Shown: piece after piece, positions 44,959 through 53,524 of the stretch
Layout of the letters: each line of letters begins with the position of its first letter
Position numbering within the stretch: the stretch's first letter is position 1
Assembly (NCBI RefSeq): GCF_050753385.1
Contig: NZ_JBLZFZ010000023.1
Location: forward strand, 1 to 64,000
DNA from: Pantanalinema rosaneae
GTDB lineage: Bacteria > Cyanobacteriota > Cyanobacteriia > Leptolyngbyales > Leptolyngbyaceae
DNA: 64,000 bases
Reading direction: 5' to 3'
The notes under the pieces: generated by a model
What the model was told of the DNA's origin: nothing
What the model saw: only the letters and a program-made list of their open reading frames with translations
Databases searched by the model: none
Made by a program: the position numbers and the translations under genes

Positions 44959-46056
44959 TCAATGATCAAGGTCATCTGCAACGCAGTCTCCTATCCTCTG
45001 CCGATGGGTAAGTTCTTCCGGGGGCGAATCGAGGACATCATCTAAATAAAGCATTCGCACCATAATAAACACCACAACGGTCAATGGTGTAGCCACCAGA
45101 ATACCTAACATACCGAAGACAATTCCCATAGCTAATACAGTAAATAACCCCAGGGCAGGCGGCAAAGATACGACCTTCTGTTGCACGATCGGAGTTAATA
45201 CATTGCCCTCAAGTTGTTGCACGATAAGATAGAACACAGCCACATAAACGGCTTGCATCGGCTCAACCGTAACAGCAATCAAAACCCCTGGAACGGCTGC
45301 CAGTAACGGCCCCAGAACGGGAATAAACTCCAATAAGGCTGCAATTACCCCTAACACCAGTGCCAATGGAATATTCAAAAGCCATAGCCCCAGACTGGTG
45401 ACAATCCCGATAACAAGCATGGAGATAATGCGTCCTAGCAACCAGGCTCGCAAGCCATGCACCACATGATCAACGACTTCCCGTGCCCGCTCTCTGCCAT
45501 TGCGAGGAATCAGGCTAATAATGCCACGGCGATACAGTTGTGGATCAAAGGCAACGAACAGTCCAATAAACAGCACAAACAGCACATTACCCAAAATCCC
45601 CAGGGTTAATGCAAAGGTATTCATGATCCGGGGCAGAAGATTGGCAGGATTGAATCGTTGCCCATTATCTCCCGGCAGAAGATCACCAAGACCATCCTGC
45701 CCCCATTGATTTTGCACGATCGTCTCTAGCTGTTCGATCCCGATCCCAATTTGGTCTACTAACTGTTCTGCCTGGGCAATAATTTCTGGTACCAGCAACC
45801 AACCGATACCAGCGAAAACAAGTAACAATAAGACGACAACCACTCCTAATGCCCACCGACTGGATAACGGTGTTTTACGGGCGATCGGTTTTGCCAATGT
45901 TCGCAACACCACGGCAACTAGCACTCCTAAAAAGGCTAGTAACAAAACATCAATCACTGCCCAGGAGAACAAAGCTACTAAAATAGATAGCCCGACAAGA
46001 CCAATCACTAGCAGTACACGGCCTAGAAATGTTCGGTGAGTGCGTCGTCTCATCAT
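44959..46056 (-). CDS. AI-2E-family transporter (first of two)
   Basis: This 365-residue membrane protein of the PF01594 family has about eight helices, including the conserved segment LGLWLLNIPLALVLGVIAALLEFIPVLGPLLAAVPGVLIA and the final VFGMLGILVATPLTVVVFIMVRMLYLDDVL. Relatives are reported as autoinducer-2 exporters or as Na+(Li+)/H+ antiporters; the sequence does not decide. A strong GTCAC-box promoter lies directly upstream. A second AI-2E-family gene at 62010 is under another copy of the box. The C-terminus lies next to the kbl scar. Confidence 0.9.
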   Translation of the reverse strand: MMRRRTHRTFLGRVLLVIGLVGLSILVALFSWAVIDVLLLAFLGVLVAVVLRTLAKPIARKTPLSSRWALGVVVVLLLLVFAGIGWLLVPEIIAQAEQLVDQIGIGIEQLETIVQNQWGQDGLGDLLPGDNGQRFNPANLLPRIMNTFALTLGILGNVLFVLFIGLFVAFDPQLYRRGIISLIPRNGRERAREVVDHVVHGLRAWLLGRIISMLVIGIVTSLGLWLLNIPLALVLGVIAALLEFIPVLGPLLAAVPGVLIAVTVEPMQAVYVAVFYLIVQQLEGNVLTPIVQQKVVSLPPALGLFTVLAMGIVFGMLGILVATPLTVVVFIMVRMLYLDDVLDSPPEELTHRQRIGDCVADDLDH

Positions 46057-46372
46057 AGAAGTTTTCCATTATTCCAACCCAAACAACCGTTGTACATGTT
46101 CATGACAGACACTTTTATATCCTAGTTTTACATACAAATGTGACTAAAAAGTGACATCTTTTTTGATGGCTATAGTGTTTGAATTATTATCGTTCTATCT
46201 ACATCAATTGAAAGTTTTAATGGTTAAGTCTCTCGTTGTCTAGATAATTTTTGATCACTCTATTGATAGAGGAGTGAATATATCAACAGTCCGAAGAAGA
46301 GTAAAGTTAAATTAACTAATCTAAGGTAGTCAGATACAACACTATCCAATTACATGTTTCAAGGAGAACTCT
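46057..46372. other. Divergent intergenic region with a GTCAC-box promoter
   Basis: It contains the box and -10 for the AI-2E-family gene (46117-46155). The part nearer the plus-strand gene is AT-rich, with AAGGAG before its start. Nothing else is seen. Confidence 0.6.
46117..46155 (-). promoter_or_regulatory. GTCAC-box promoter of the AI-2E-family gene
   Basis: On the minus strand GTCACTTTTTAGTCAC is followed by 17 bases (starting ATTTGTA) and GGATAT, with TATAA overlapping. The -10 lies 61 bases before the start codon. The second GTCAC occupies the -35 position. Confidence 0.75.
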
Positions 46373-46903
46373 ATGACACTGTTTAATGTATTGACGAAGC
46401 ATACAAGATTGCTGGGTACGGCTCTCGGTGGACTACTCCTTGGTCTACCCTTAAGCTCCGCTGCGATCGCAGTGCCCGTAGCTCAACTACCAAATCAGCC
46501 AATGGCTCCCGGGCAACAAATGGCTCCCGGGCAACAAATGGTTCCTGGACAACAGATGGTTCCCGGACAACAAATGGCTCCTGGACAACAAATGGCTCCT
46601 GGACAACAAATGGCTCCCAATCGAACAATTTCGCTTCCTGGCACTGGAGCATCGGTAGACCTTTCACAAATTCGAATCGCCAGTACTCCTCCAGCCCCCC
46701 AAAATCCTTGCCCCAACATCTACTATGAAGCTCCTTTCAATCAGTATGTTGTGGTTCCGCAAGTATGCAATCCCAATCTAATCACTCAACAACTAGATCA
46801 GATGGGAATGTTACAGGGTATTCGAGCTACAGGTGATGTCAATAGTCCGATCGCTCCCGGTGGCTCTGCCCTACCTTACACCTCTCCCAATCCAGCCTAT
46901 TAA
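46373..46903 (+). CDS. Secreted protein with MAPGQQ tandem repeats
   Basis: This 176-residue protein has a signal peptide (residues 1-33, cleavage at AIAVPVA) followed by six hexapeptide repeats of M(A/V)PGQQ. A C-terminal half follows with two cysteines (NPCPNIYYEAPF, VPQVCNPN). The repeat part is Pro/Gly/Gln-rich and likely disordered or surface-exposed. AAGGAG at 46361 supports the start. It is cyanobacterial in style but I know no function. Confidence 0.78.
   Translation: MTLFNVLTKHTRLLGTALGGLLLGLPLSSAAIAVPVAQLPNQPMAPGQQMAPGQQMVPGQQMVPGQQMAPGQQMAPGQQMAPNRTISLPGTGASVDLSQIRIASTPPAPQNPCPNIYYEAPFNQYVVVPQVCNPNLITQQLDQMGMLQGIRATGDVNSPIAPGGSALPYTSPNPAY
46502..46609 (+). repeat. 18-bp minisatellite, six copies
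   Basis: Six tandem copies of an 18-base unit (ATGGCTCCCGGGCAACAA and variants) encode MAPGQQ or MVPGQQ. Units 1-2 are identical, and so are units 5-6, which indicates recent slippage. Copy number may vary between strains. Confidence 0.9.
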
Positions 46904-47027
46904 ATCAGTGCTATCTGTCAATCTTGCACAATTAGCAGATTACGGTAAAGGCGTAGCATATCAGAGTAAATTCCTCCAGTTGGTTATCAACGGGTAGAGT
47001 TACTGCCTGATGTTACGCCTTAATCCC

Positions 47028-48440
47028 TTAGCCAATTTGTCTGTGTAATAGTTCTGCCTGTTCAGCTAGTTTTTCACCACCCGCTTCAGCCAACGCTCTC
47101 ACATATTTCAATTTAAATTTCTCTAGAGCATCCAGCAATCTAGATTGAATTTCCTCGGGTGTATTGTGCTGATTAAACTCTTCTACGATCGCCTCACGTA
47201 GATTATGTTGTAAGCGGTGGGTGATCTCTTTACCTTCTGCATCTAATAACGTACCCGCTAGACTGTGATAAAGACCCTGCACTACAGAATTAGATAATTG
47301 CTGTACCGCCTGGGTAGAAGCCTGTCCCAGCCCTGGTAAATGATGTAACTGTGCATATCCTGGCATCTGCTCCAGGGTTCTGGCTACACTATGTTGTACC
47401 AGTTCTTCGACATCCGGCTGAATTCGTGGCAGAACGCGATGCAGGCTCACATCATAGAGGTGATTCGCGATCGCCATGACATCATCCTGAATCACAAGCT
47501 GTGTGGAAGCATCTCGATCGGGTGACGGGGCAACGGCGGACGACAACCAATTAAGTAACTCGCCTTGACGAATTGCATCCTGCATCTGGTTAACCATTTC
47601 TATTCCCGCTAGTCCAACTAAGTCAGCCCCAACGGTTACAACAATATCCCGTTGGGCTTCTACTCTCAGTGGTTCCAGATTCAACAAATCCACCTGATAC
47701 AAACGGAGGGCAACTGGCAGTACCCGTAGCCAGCGCCAAAATGGTAGCAACAAAAACACATCATACCAGCGTCGCCAAGTGGCATCTACCCAGGTTAAAT
47801 TGGGGCGACGTTGCCGGATCGAAAGGATGCGGATCAAACTATCTGCCAAAAAAATCAGGACAAATGGCAAATCAATTAGCCAAAAATAATCAACTATTAC
47901 ACCGAATTGATTGACTCTACGGTAGTAGTTCGCCTGGAGAAAGGGACGAACTTGGGTATCCCAGAATGCAAGCTCTGATTGCCACCTCTGCTGGTCTAAA
48001 TAAGCAGCACTCCAAAATTGATCAAATGCATCACGGGCGGAGGGCTGACCTGTTCTGGTGCGTAGACGTTGCTGAATCGTCGCTAGAGCATACTCTCCAT
48101 GCGGTGACACAAACGCTGGCTCCGTCATCAAGCGTTGGCTCAATCCTCTTAACGTTGCTAATGAACCTGCAATTTCAGGCGATCGCGCTTCATTCTGAGT
48201 GAGTTGTTCCTTCAGCCGATCGACCTGTGCCTGGTAATACTCGGTTTCCGGATGGGCAACGATGCCTTTCACTGGATCATAGATTTGCGTTATACCAGGT
48301 AGATATTGGCGATAGACCGGACGCAAATTTAAGTAAGTGAGGTTAAACAAGACGAGTCCCAAATTAATCAGGGCAATCAGCGCAATCACTCGTTCGAGGC
48401 GAGGATAACGGCGCTCAAAATCAGGTTTAAATTTAACCAT
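47028..48440 (-). CDS. Conserved membrane protein, voltage-sensor-like segment
   Basis: This 470-residue protein has an N-terminal membrane helix (RVIALIALINLGLVLFNLTYL), an outside domain (about 50-190), then helices reading DYFWLIDLPFVLIFLADSLIRIL and WYDVFLLLPFWRWLRVLPVALRLYQV. The Arg spacing in the last segment resembles an S4 voltage-sensor helix, though no pore motif follows. The C-terminal 250 residues are soluble and helical. I cannot assign a function. It is divergent from an ion-channel gene by 294 bases. Confidence 0.75.
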   Translation of the reverse strand: MVKFKPDFERRYPRLERVIALIALINLGLVLFNLTYLNLRPVYRQYLPGITQIYDPVKGIVAHPETEYYQAQVDRLKEQLTQNEARSPEIAGSLATLRGLSQRLMTEPAFVSPHGEYALATIQQRLRTRTGQPSARDAFDQFWSAAYLDQQRWQSELAFWDTQVRPFLQANYYRRVNQFGVIVDYFWLIDLPFVLIFLADSLIRILSIRQRRPNLTWVDATWRRWYDVFLLLPFWRWLRVLPVALRLYQVDLLNLEPLRVEAQRDIVVTVGADLVGLAGIEMVNQMQDAIRQGELLNWLSSAVAPSPDRDASTQLVIQDDVMAIANHLYDVSLHRVLPRIQPDVEELVQHSVARTLEQMPGYAQLHHLPGLGQASTQAVQQLSNSVVQGLYHSLAGTLLDAEGKEITHRLQHNLREAIVEEFNQHNTPEEIQSRLLDALEKFKLKYVRALAEAGGEKLAEQAELLHRQIG

Positions 48441-48734
48441 GATCCTAATGAAGTAACAGCATGGGAAAGCTTGCCATGAGGGTAAGGTGACTTAATCCGA
48501 GCTATCAACATATCCCTCAGATTTTGATCATCAATCCTAACGTAGAATTAAGCATCAACCTCTGGGATTAATTGCGCGATCGTACTTCGTTGACGAATTG
48601 CCAGATCATTAACTCCTACATTCAGGTAGTTGAATTCCCTAACTTGCTTATGCTTGAGTGATGAAGCAATTCCTGTCGCTTTAGTTATAACCAGTGGCAG
48701 TGAGATACATCGATCAACGAATTAAAAGGCACGT

Positions 48735-49823
48735 ATGCAAATCCTTTTGCAACTAATTGGTACTGGACTCGTTTTGCTTGCTTTAGCAGACATTTTTCTG
48801 ACCGTCCTACATCCACGGGCTGAAAGTAGTGTCATGAGTATTCCTGTGGCGAGAGCGGTATGGGGCTGTTTTCGATCGCTGGCTTCAGGATTAGGCAAGC
48901 AACGCGATAGCTTCCTATCCTATGGCGGCCCAATCATCATCATCACCATTATTAGTGTATGGGTGCTGTTGCTTTTAGTCGGGTTTGCGCTGCTGATTTG
49001 GCCAGGGTTAGGTACTGCCATCTACGCTGAACAGGGAAAAACTCCTACAGACTTTATTACGGCTGTCTACTATGCTGGATTTGCTCTGACCACCTTAGGC
49101 ACAGGAGATCTTACTCCCCAAACCACTAACTATCGATTACTCATCATTCTAAAAAGCATCTTGGGATTTTCAGTATTTACCTTAACACTTTCCTATGTTT
49201 TATCAGTTTATAGCAACCTCACCAGCCGCAACACATTTGCCCTGAGTTTGCATCATCGGGCTGCTAATACCGCCGATCCAGTTGAACTCTTAGCACGTTT
49301 GGCCGCAAACAACAGTATCAACACTTTAGATCAAGATATTTCAGAAATCGCTCAGAATTTGATTAGCCTCTTAGAGTCCAATAATTCCTATCCAGTCCTG
49401 CTGTTTTTTCGGTATCGCCGGACTTACTATGCCTTACCCCGCATTGCTTATCTGGCAATGGATACCGCTACTTTTATCAAAAGTGCGCTTGACCAACAAC
49501 AATATCGCTCAATCATTAATTCTTCTGGCACAGCCGAACTATGGTGTGGTGGTTTACACTTATTGAAGGAACTATGTCATACGCTCTTACCAAAAGTTCG
49601 GACGCAACCCCAGGAAATCTATGAATCGATCTGGCGGGAACACTACTACCAGGCACTAGAGCGGTTAAAGGCAGAAGGCATCACCACGATCGCCGATCCA
49701 GAAGCGGGAGCCGATTCCTATATTGCTATGCGCCATGAATGGTCACCCTACCTGGCAAAGCTCATTAAATATATGGGCTATAAACCAGAGCAGATCTTGC
49801 AATCCAAACCTGGTTGTTTTTAG
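48735..49823 (+). CDS. Two-helix ion channel protein (Ion_trans_2), K+-channel-like
   Basis: This 362-residue protein has helices near residues 1-25, 55-80 and 125-150, with a pore loop YYAGFALTTLGTGDLTPQ between the last two. TLGTGDL corresponds to the K+-filter TVGYGD, with Thr for Tyr, so ion selectivity may be altered. The long C-terminal part is cytosolic without an evident RCK/TrkA-N motif. It could be a potassium channel contributing to ion balance next to the voltage-sensor-like protein. Confidence 0.85.
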   Translation: MQILLQLIGTGLVLLALADIFLTVLHPRAESSVMSIPVARAVWGCFRSLASGLGKQRDSFLSYGGPIIIITIISVWVLLLLVGFALLIWPGLGTAIYAEQGKTPTDFITAVYYAGFALTTLGTGDLTPQTTNYRLLIILKSILGFSVFTLTLSYVLSVYSNLTSRNTFALSLHHRAANTADPVELLARLAANNSINTLDQDISEIAQNLISLLESNNSYPVLLFFRYRRTYYALPRIAYLAMDTATFIKSALDQQQYRSIINSSGTAELWCGGLHLLKELCHTLLPKVRTQPQEIYESIWREHYYQALERLKAEGITTIADPEAGADSYIAMRHEWSPYLAKLIKYMGYKPEQILQSKPGCF

Positions 49824-49841
49824 TCCAGCCTGATGTGATCG

Positions 49842-50486
49842 TCAAAGGGAAACAGCCAACGCTTGATGAATCAGCCAAAGCCCGAATAAATGTAACGGGT
49901 AAAACAGATAAAACCAGCGAGCTTTTTGCCCCCGGCGATGATTAGCAACCTCTAAGACAAAGGGCACGAAAATGGCAGGCAATTGGGCGATCGCGAAATT
50001 GGGATAGATCAACAGCAGTCCCAGGTGTAGTCCGATCCACCCAGCCCACCAGATCACACTCATCCGAAAATTATGAATTAAGGCGATCGCGACAATGCCA
50101 TAGGCACCATATTCCAAATTCAGCAGTTGGGCGATCGCACTACCGATTAACCAAATGATCAATCGCCATTCGGGAAATATCCTAACCAACCGTAAACCCA
50201 ATAACCCCAGCAACAACGTAAACAAAATATTCCAATGAGTCGCGAGAAATAACAGCCAAACGATCGGCTGAGATAGGATTCCCAGTATCAGTAGACGCAG
50301 GCAATATTGCCCAAAATGATGGGTATGTTTTTCGCCATCAACTAGCAGAAGAATGAAGAGGGGAAAGCTAAAGCGTCCAATAATGCGAAAAATGACAATG
50401 CCCGGAAAAAAAACGGCTCCAATATGATCTACGAGCATTAAAATCGCTGCCAACAGTTTAATTTTGTAGTTGTTCAGCATCATATA
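49842..50486 (-). CDS. TraX-family membrane protein
   Basis: About 215 residues with seven or eight helices. It begins MMLNNYKIKLLAAILMLVDHIGAVFFPG, has RIIGRFSFPLFILLLVDGEKHTHH and ends FYLFYPLHLFGLWLIHQAL, the TraX (PF05857) pattern. TraX acetylates F-pilin in plasmids; chromosomal cyanobacterial members are presumably acyltransferases of unknown target. The frame extends upstream to 50564, but that part lies inside a MITE (50524-50704), so I chose the ATG at 50486. Confidence 0.85.
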   Translation of the reverse strand, partial: YMMLNNYKIKLLAAILMLVDHIGAVFFPGIVIFRIIGRFSFPLFILLLVDGEKHTHHFGQYCLRLLILGILSQPIVWLLFLATHWNILFTLLLGLLGLRLVRIFPEWRLIIWLIGSAIAQLLNLEYGAYGIVAIALIHNFRMSVIWWAGWIGLHLGLLLIYPNFAIAQLPAIFVPFVLEVANHRRGQKARWFYLFYPLHLFGLWLIHQALAVSL

Positions 50487-50523
50487 GGGATTCAAATTAA
50501 TCAGATTTGACTGGTTAGGCGAA

Positions 50524-50704
50524 GATTTACAGCCGTTTTCAAATGAATGCACCACACTTGTCAATTCGGTCAGCCCCCTTTTCTGGTATGCCCGTAGGGC
50601 TTTAAGCCCCCTTTCTACGATGCCGTCAGGCTATATTCTGGGGGACTTTGGCTCCTGTTCCCCCCAAAATTGGGGGGCTAGGGGGGCGAAAACTGCTGTA
50701 AATC
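50524..50704. repeat. MITE-like element 3
   Basis: About 181 bp. The terminal repeats GATTTACAGCCGTTTTC and GAAAACTGCTGTAAATC pair with one mismatch. The core (50618-50685) repeats the TCAGGCTATATTCTGGGGGAC block of element 1 and ends TTGGGGGGCTAGGGGGGC. It sits just upstream of the TraX gene and adds a spurious in-frame extension to it. Confidence 0.75.
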
Positions 50705-50748
50705 GATCAACTTGATAATGTTAATGATTAAACGTTTAAGTAGCAGGT

Positions 50749-52395
50749 TTAGTTGATCGGGCGCGATCGCTGACGCTGCTTATGACCAAACAAGGTTTCC
50801 AAACGGCGAATTAACCAATAGGCTGACCGATTGAAAGTATGTTCAGTTAGGGTGTCTTTTCCTCCCCAAATCGGGATTTTGGTACCTAAGCGAGTCAAGG
50901 TATCGTAAACAATGAACCGGGCAACTTTCGCCTGTTTACCTGCCGTTGAATAGATGACCTGACAGGCATAGCCCAGATTCCCAATCAAAGGAATTAGACC
51001 GACTAGAAAGGCAACCCAGGGAATTTCACACCCTGCGATCGCGGATTGAATCATGCGATAAATAGTATAGACCGAGCGAAAAATTGGCCCATCAATGAAG
51101 AAAAATAGCCCAAATGTCACTTCGTTAATTATTCCTTTTGCTAATAGTAAAGGAAGAACTGAAATTTCAAATAGTAATATAATAACTTTGATTGCCAGGT
51201 AAACGCTTAGATCAACCAGATAATGGCTACTACGCTCTTGCTGTAGGCGGTCAATTAAGAAATTTGCTTCTGCATCGGTGAGCTGCTGGCGCTCCTGCCA
51301 AACATTAATTCGGTTATGAATTGAATTTCTGACTACAGTTAACCGATATCGTTGAGAGGTTAGGGTTTTCCAGGCATGTTTGAGCAGGTTGAGGTAGGGG
51401 ATACGGCGTAATCTCTGCCCCAATCTGAGCGGCAGTTTAATCACTAGAAACAGTAGCTTATGGGCTATTTTCTTTACAGCCCGGATTGCTTCTCTGCCAT
51501 ACCATGCCAGTAAATGACGAGTGTACCAATCTGCCTGTTGTTGACTGAGCTTGCCTGTTTTCAGTTGATACTGGATACTTTGCTCAACTCCTCTCATGGT
51601 TTTCCAGGCAGTTTGGTGTTGAGCTAAACGATCGGTATAGTTCTCGATCGCGGCATACTGTGGCTGTCCCAACCGTTCAACGATCGTGGCGCGATGCTCA
51701 GTAATATATCGTTTCAACTTAATAGTATCTACATCGTCAAATAAAGGATGCCGATGTTGGAAGGCTTTAGGAAGATAAAACGAAAATAAAGTGAGGATAT
51801 TGAGGGGAAATAATGCTGGCACACCGGATTCTAAATCAATCCAAACAAACTGATATAAATGAATGTCCTGAGTTGCACTCGGTTCAACGTCGGTTAATAG
51901 AAAATTGTTGAGGGCAACTGGATTTCCTTTACCGGCCTGCCAGACTAACCCATCAAATCCCGAGGCAATCAAGTGTTGCTGGAGCGGACGCATGATCTGG
52001 TGAGTTAAGACTGGAAGTTCTCGCCTCCGGCGCTGGGTAAACGGTTGACAGAGCGCCACACTCCTACCAGAAACGAATTCTGCATCCAACTGATAGGCTT
52101 GAAATTTTGCATTCCAGTCAATTGCGATCGCGTCTGCTACTTTCAATTTGTCCCCAAACCAGCATGACACTAACTTTGCCAGAAGTTTACGGCGATAATA
52201 GGCACATTGGATCGCATCTTCATTCCAGATATAAGGATTGGGTACACCCCAAAATAGGTAATGTACCAGTTTAGTTAATCCATGACTTTGGAAAATTTTT
52301 CGGGCAATTGGCCGATCGGGAGCGGCGACGAAATAAACTTGTCCCGATCGTCCGGCACCGAGCAAGTTTTCTTTGGCAATCGTTTCTGTCTCCAC
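50749..52395 (-). CDS. Kinase-like membrane protein of unknown function
   Basis: This is a 548-residue protein starting with GTG. The N-terminal part looks like a divergent protein-kinase/aminoglycoside-kinase fold: Gly-rich loop LLGAGRSGQVYFV (12-23), candidate ATP Lys in ARKIF (33), GNPVALNNFLLTDVEPS with an Asn in the catalytic-loop position, and WIDLESG for the DFG region. The usual catalytic Asp is not evident, so it may be a pseudokinase. Residues about 375-480 contain three or four membrane helices. A GTCAC-box promoter precedes it directly. No named family fits that I know. Confidence 0.7.
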   Translation of the reverse strand: METETIAKENLLGAGRSGQVYFVAAPDRPIARKIFQSHGLTKLVHYLFWGVPNPYIWNEDAIQCAYYRRKLLAKLVSCWFGDKLKVADAIAIDWNAKFQAYQLDAEFVSGRSVALCQPFTQRRRRELPVLTHQIMRPLQQHLIASGFDGLVWQAGKGNPVALNNFLLTDVEPSATQDIHLYQFVWIDLESGVPALFPLNILTLFSFYLPKAFQHRHPLFDDVDTIKLKRYITEHRATIVERLGQPQYAAIENYTDRLAQHQTAWKTMRGVEQSIQYQLKTGKLSQQQADWYTRHLLAWYGREAIRAVKKIAHKLLFLVIKLPLRLGQRLRRIPYLNLLKHAWKTLTSQRYRLTVVRNSIHNRINVWQERQQLTDAEANFLIDRLQQERSSHYLVDLSVYLAIKVIILLFEISVLPLLLAKGIINEVTFGLFFFIDGPIFRSVYTIYRMIQSAIAGCEIPWVAFLVGLIPLIGNLGYACQVIYSTAGKQAKVARFIVYDTLTRLGTKIPIWGGKDTLTEHTFNRSAYWLIRRLETLFGHKQRQRSRPIN

Positions 52396-52426
52396 AGTCG
52401 TTAGATTCTGGTACTTAATAAGGATA

Positions 52427-52465
52427 TATTCTTACAATGAGTACCAAATGTGACGAAAAAGTGAT
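52427..52465 (-). promoter_or_regulatory. GTCAC-box promoter of the kinase-like gene
   Basis: On the minus strand ATCACTTTTTCGTCAC, then 17 bases (starting ATTTGGTAC), then AGAATA. The first half-site has one change (ATCAC). The -10 ends 32 bases before the GTG start. Confidence 0.7.
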
Positions 52466-52495
52466 GGTATTCTTGCCCAAGCTGTTAAGCAGCTA

Positions 52496-52975
52496 CTATC
52501 GTTCGGATTGATCCTGTGTCGATCGATCAATTCTGTCAATCCGTTGTCCAATGGGGGTTAATACTCGCAAGGTGAAATAGTTGACGATACTCATTAAAAC
52601 GGCTACTTCATATTGACCATAGCCAACTGCCGCTCCCAATGCCCCGATCGCCCAAACACTCGCAGCAGTCGCTGTCCCTCGAACATTCACCCCTTCTTTC
52701 AGGATCGCACCCCCCCCAATAAAGCCAATTCCCACCATCAGCCCTTGAATAATCCGGGCTTTAGCATTTTCATCGGTTTCCAGAAATCCCAATGCCGTTA
52801 ACACATAGCCACAACTGGCGACCGCAACCAGGGGAAAGGTACGCAATCCCATACTCCGTGTATGTCGTTCTCGTTCCCAGGCGATCGGCAAGGTCAGCAA
52901 AAATGCGATTACGATCTTCAAAGCATTGGTGAGAAATTGATTGAAGTTGAAATTTAACCCTTCCATATAACTCAC
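52496..52975 (-). CDS. MgtC/SapB-family membrane protein, copy 2
   Basis: This 159-residue protein has four helices and the family core LPIAWERERHTRSMGLRTFPLVAVASCGYVL, then GIGFIGGGAILKEG and VRGTATAASVWAIGALG. It corresponds to the membrane domain of MgtC, which modulates F-ATPase and Mg2+/acid survival in Salmonella; the cyanobacterial role is unknown. It is about 70% identical to the neighbour 13 bases upstream, so the pair arose by tandem duplication. Confidence 0.92.
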   Translation of the reverse strand: MSYMEGLNFNFNQFLTNALKIVIAFLLTLPIAWERERHTRSMGLRTFPLVAVASCGYVLTALGFLETDENAKARIIQGLMVGIGFIGGGAILKEGVNVRGTATAASVWAIGALGAAVGYGQYEVAVLMSIVNYFTLRVLTPIGQRIDRIDRSTQDQSER

Positions 52976-52988
52976 CGAGCCTTAGCCA

Positions 52989-53462
52989 CTATTCATCGGA
53001 ATGATCAGGTGATGGTCGATCGGGTTTGCCCATCCGATTTTCGATCGGTGTCAGGAGGCGGAGTGTCAGATAGTTTACTACACTGATCAAGATTGCTACC
53101 TCATACTGCGAATAGGCTACGGCGGCTCCCAATGCTCCTGTTGACCAAACACTGGCGGCGGTTGCCGTTCCCCGAACATTCACTCCTTCCTTTAAAATGG
53201 CACCCCCCCCAATAAAGCCAATCCCACTCATCAACCCCTGTAAAATGCGGGCTTGAGCATTGCTTTCATCGGGTTCAATAAAACCAAGAGCAATTAATAC
53301 ATAGCCACAACTGGCAATAGCTACTAGAGGAAAGGTTCGGAGTCCCATAATCCGCGTAGATTTTTCCCGTTCCCACGCGATCGGTAGGGTCAGTAAAAAT
53401 GCCGCCGCAATTTTAAATACCGCAATTAGCAGTTGCCCCAGGCTAAATCGTAACCATTCCAT
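52989..53462 (-). CDS. MgtC/SapB-family membrane protein, copy 1
   Basis: This 157-residue paralogue has the same core LPIAWEREKSTRIMGLRTFPLV and GGGAILKEGVNVRG. It lies 62 bases downstream of the catalase stop and just before copy 2, so the catalase, MgtC and MgtC genes may be one transcript from the catalase GTCAC promoter. The two copies differ mostly in the N-terminal helix and at the C-terminus, which may allow hetero-oligomers. Confidence 0.92.
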   Translation of the reverse strand: MEWLRFSLGQLLIAVFKIAAAFLLTLPIAWEREKSTRIMGLRTFPLVAIASCGYVLIALGFIEPDESNAQARILQGLMSGIGFIGGGAILKEGVNVRGTATAASVWSTGALGAAVAYSQYEVAILISVVNYLTLRLLTPIENRMGKPDRPSPDHSDE

Positions 53463-53524
53463 AATTTGATCTCCTGGTGAAGGAGTTGCCTTACTATTGA
53501 CAACTCCTTACCTGATGTCAATCT

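Noticed and set aside
46502..46609. CRISPR-like regular repeat
   Set aside because: The units are directly adjacent without spacers, in frame, and encode a hexapeptide repeat.
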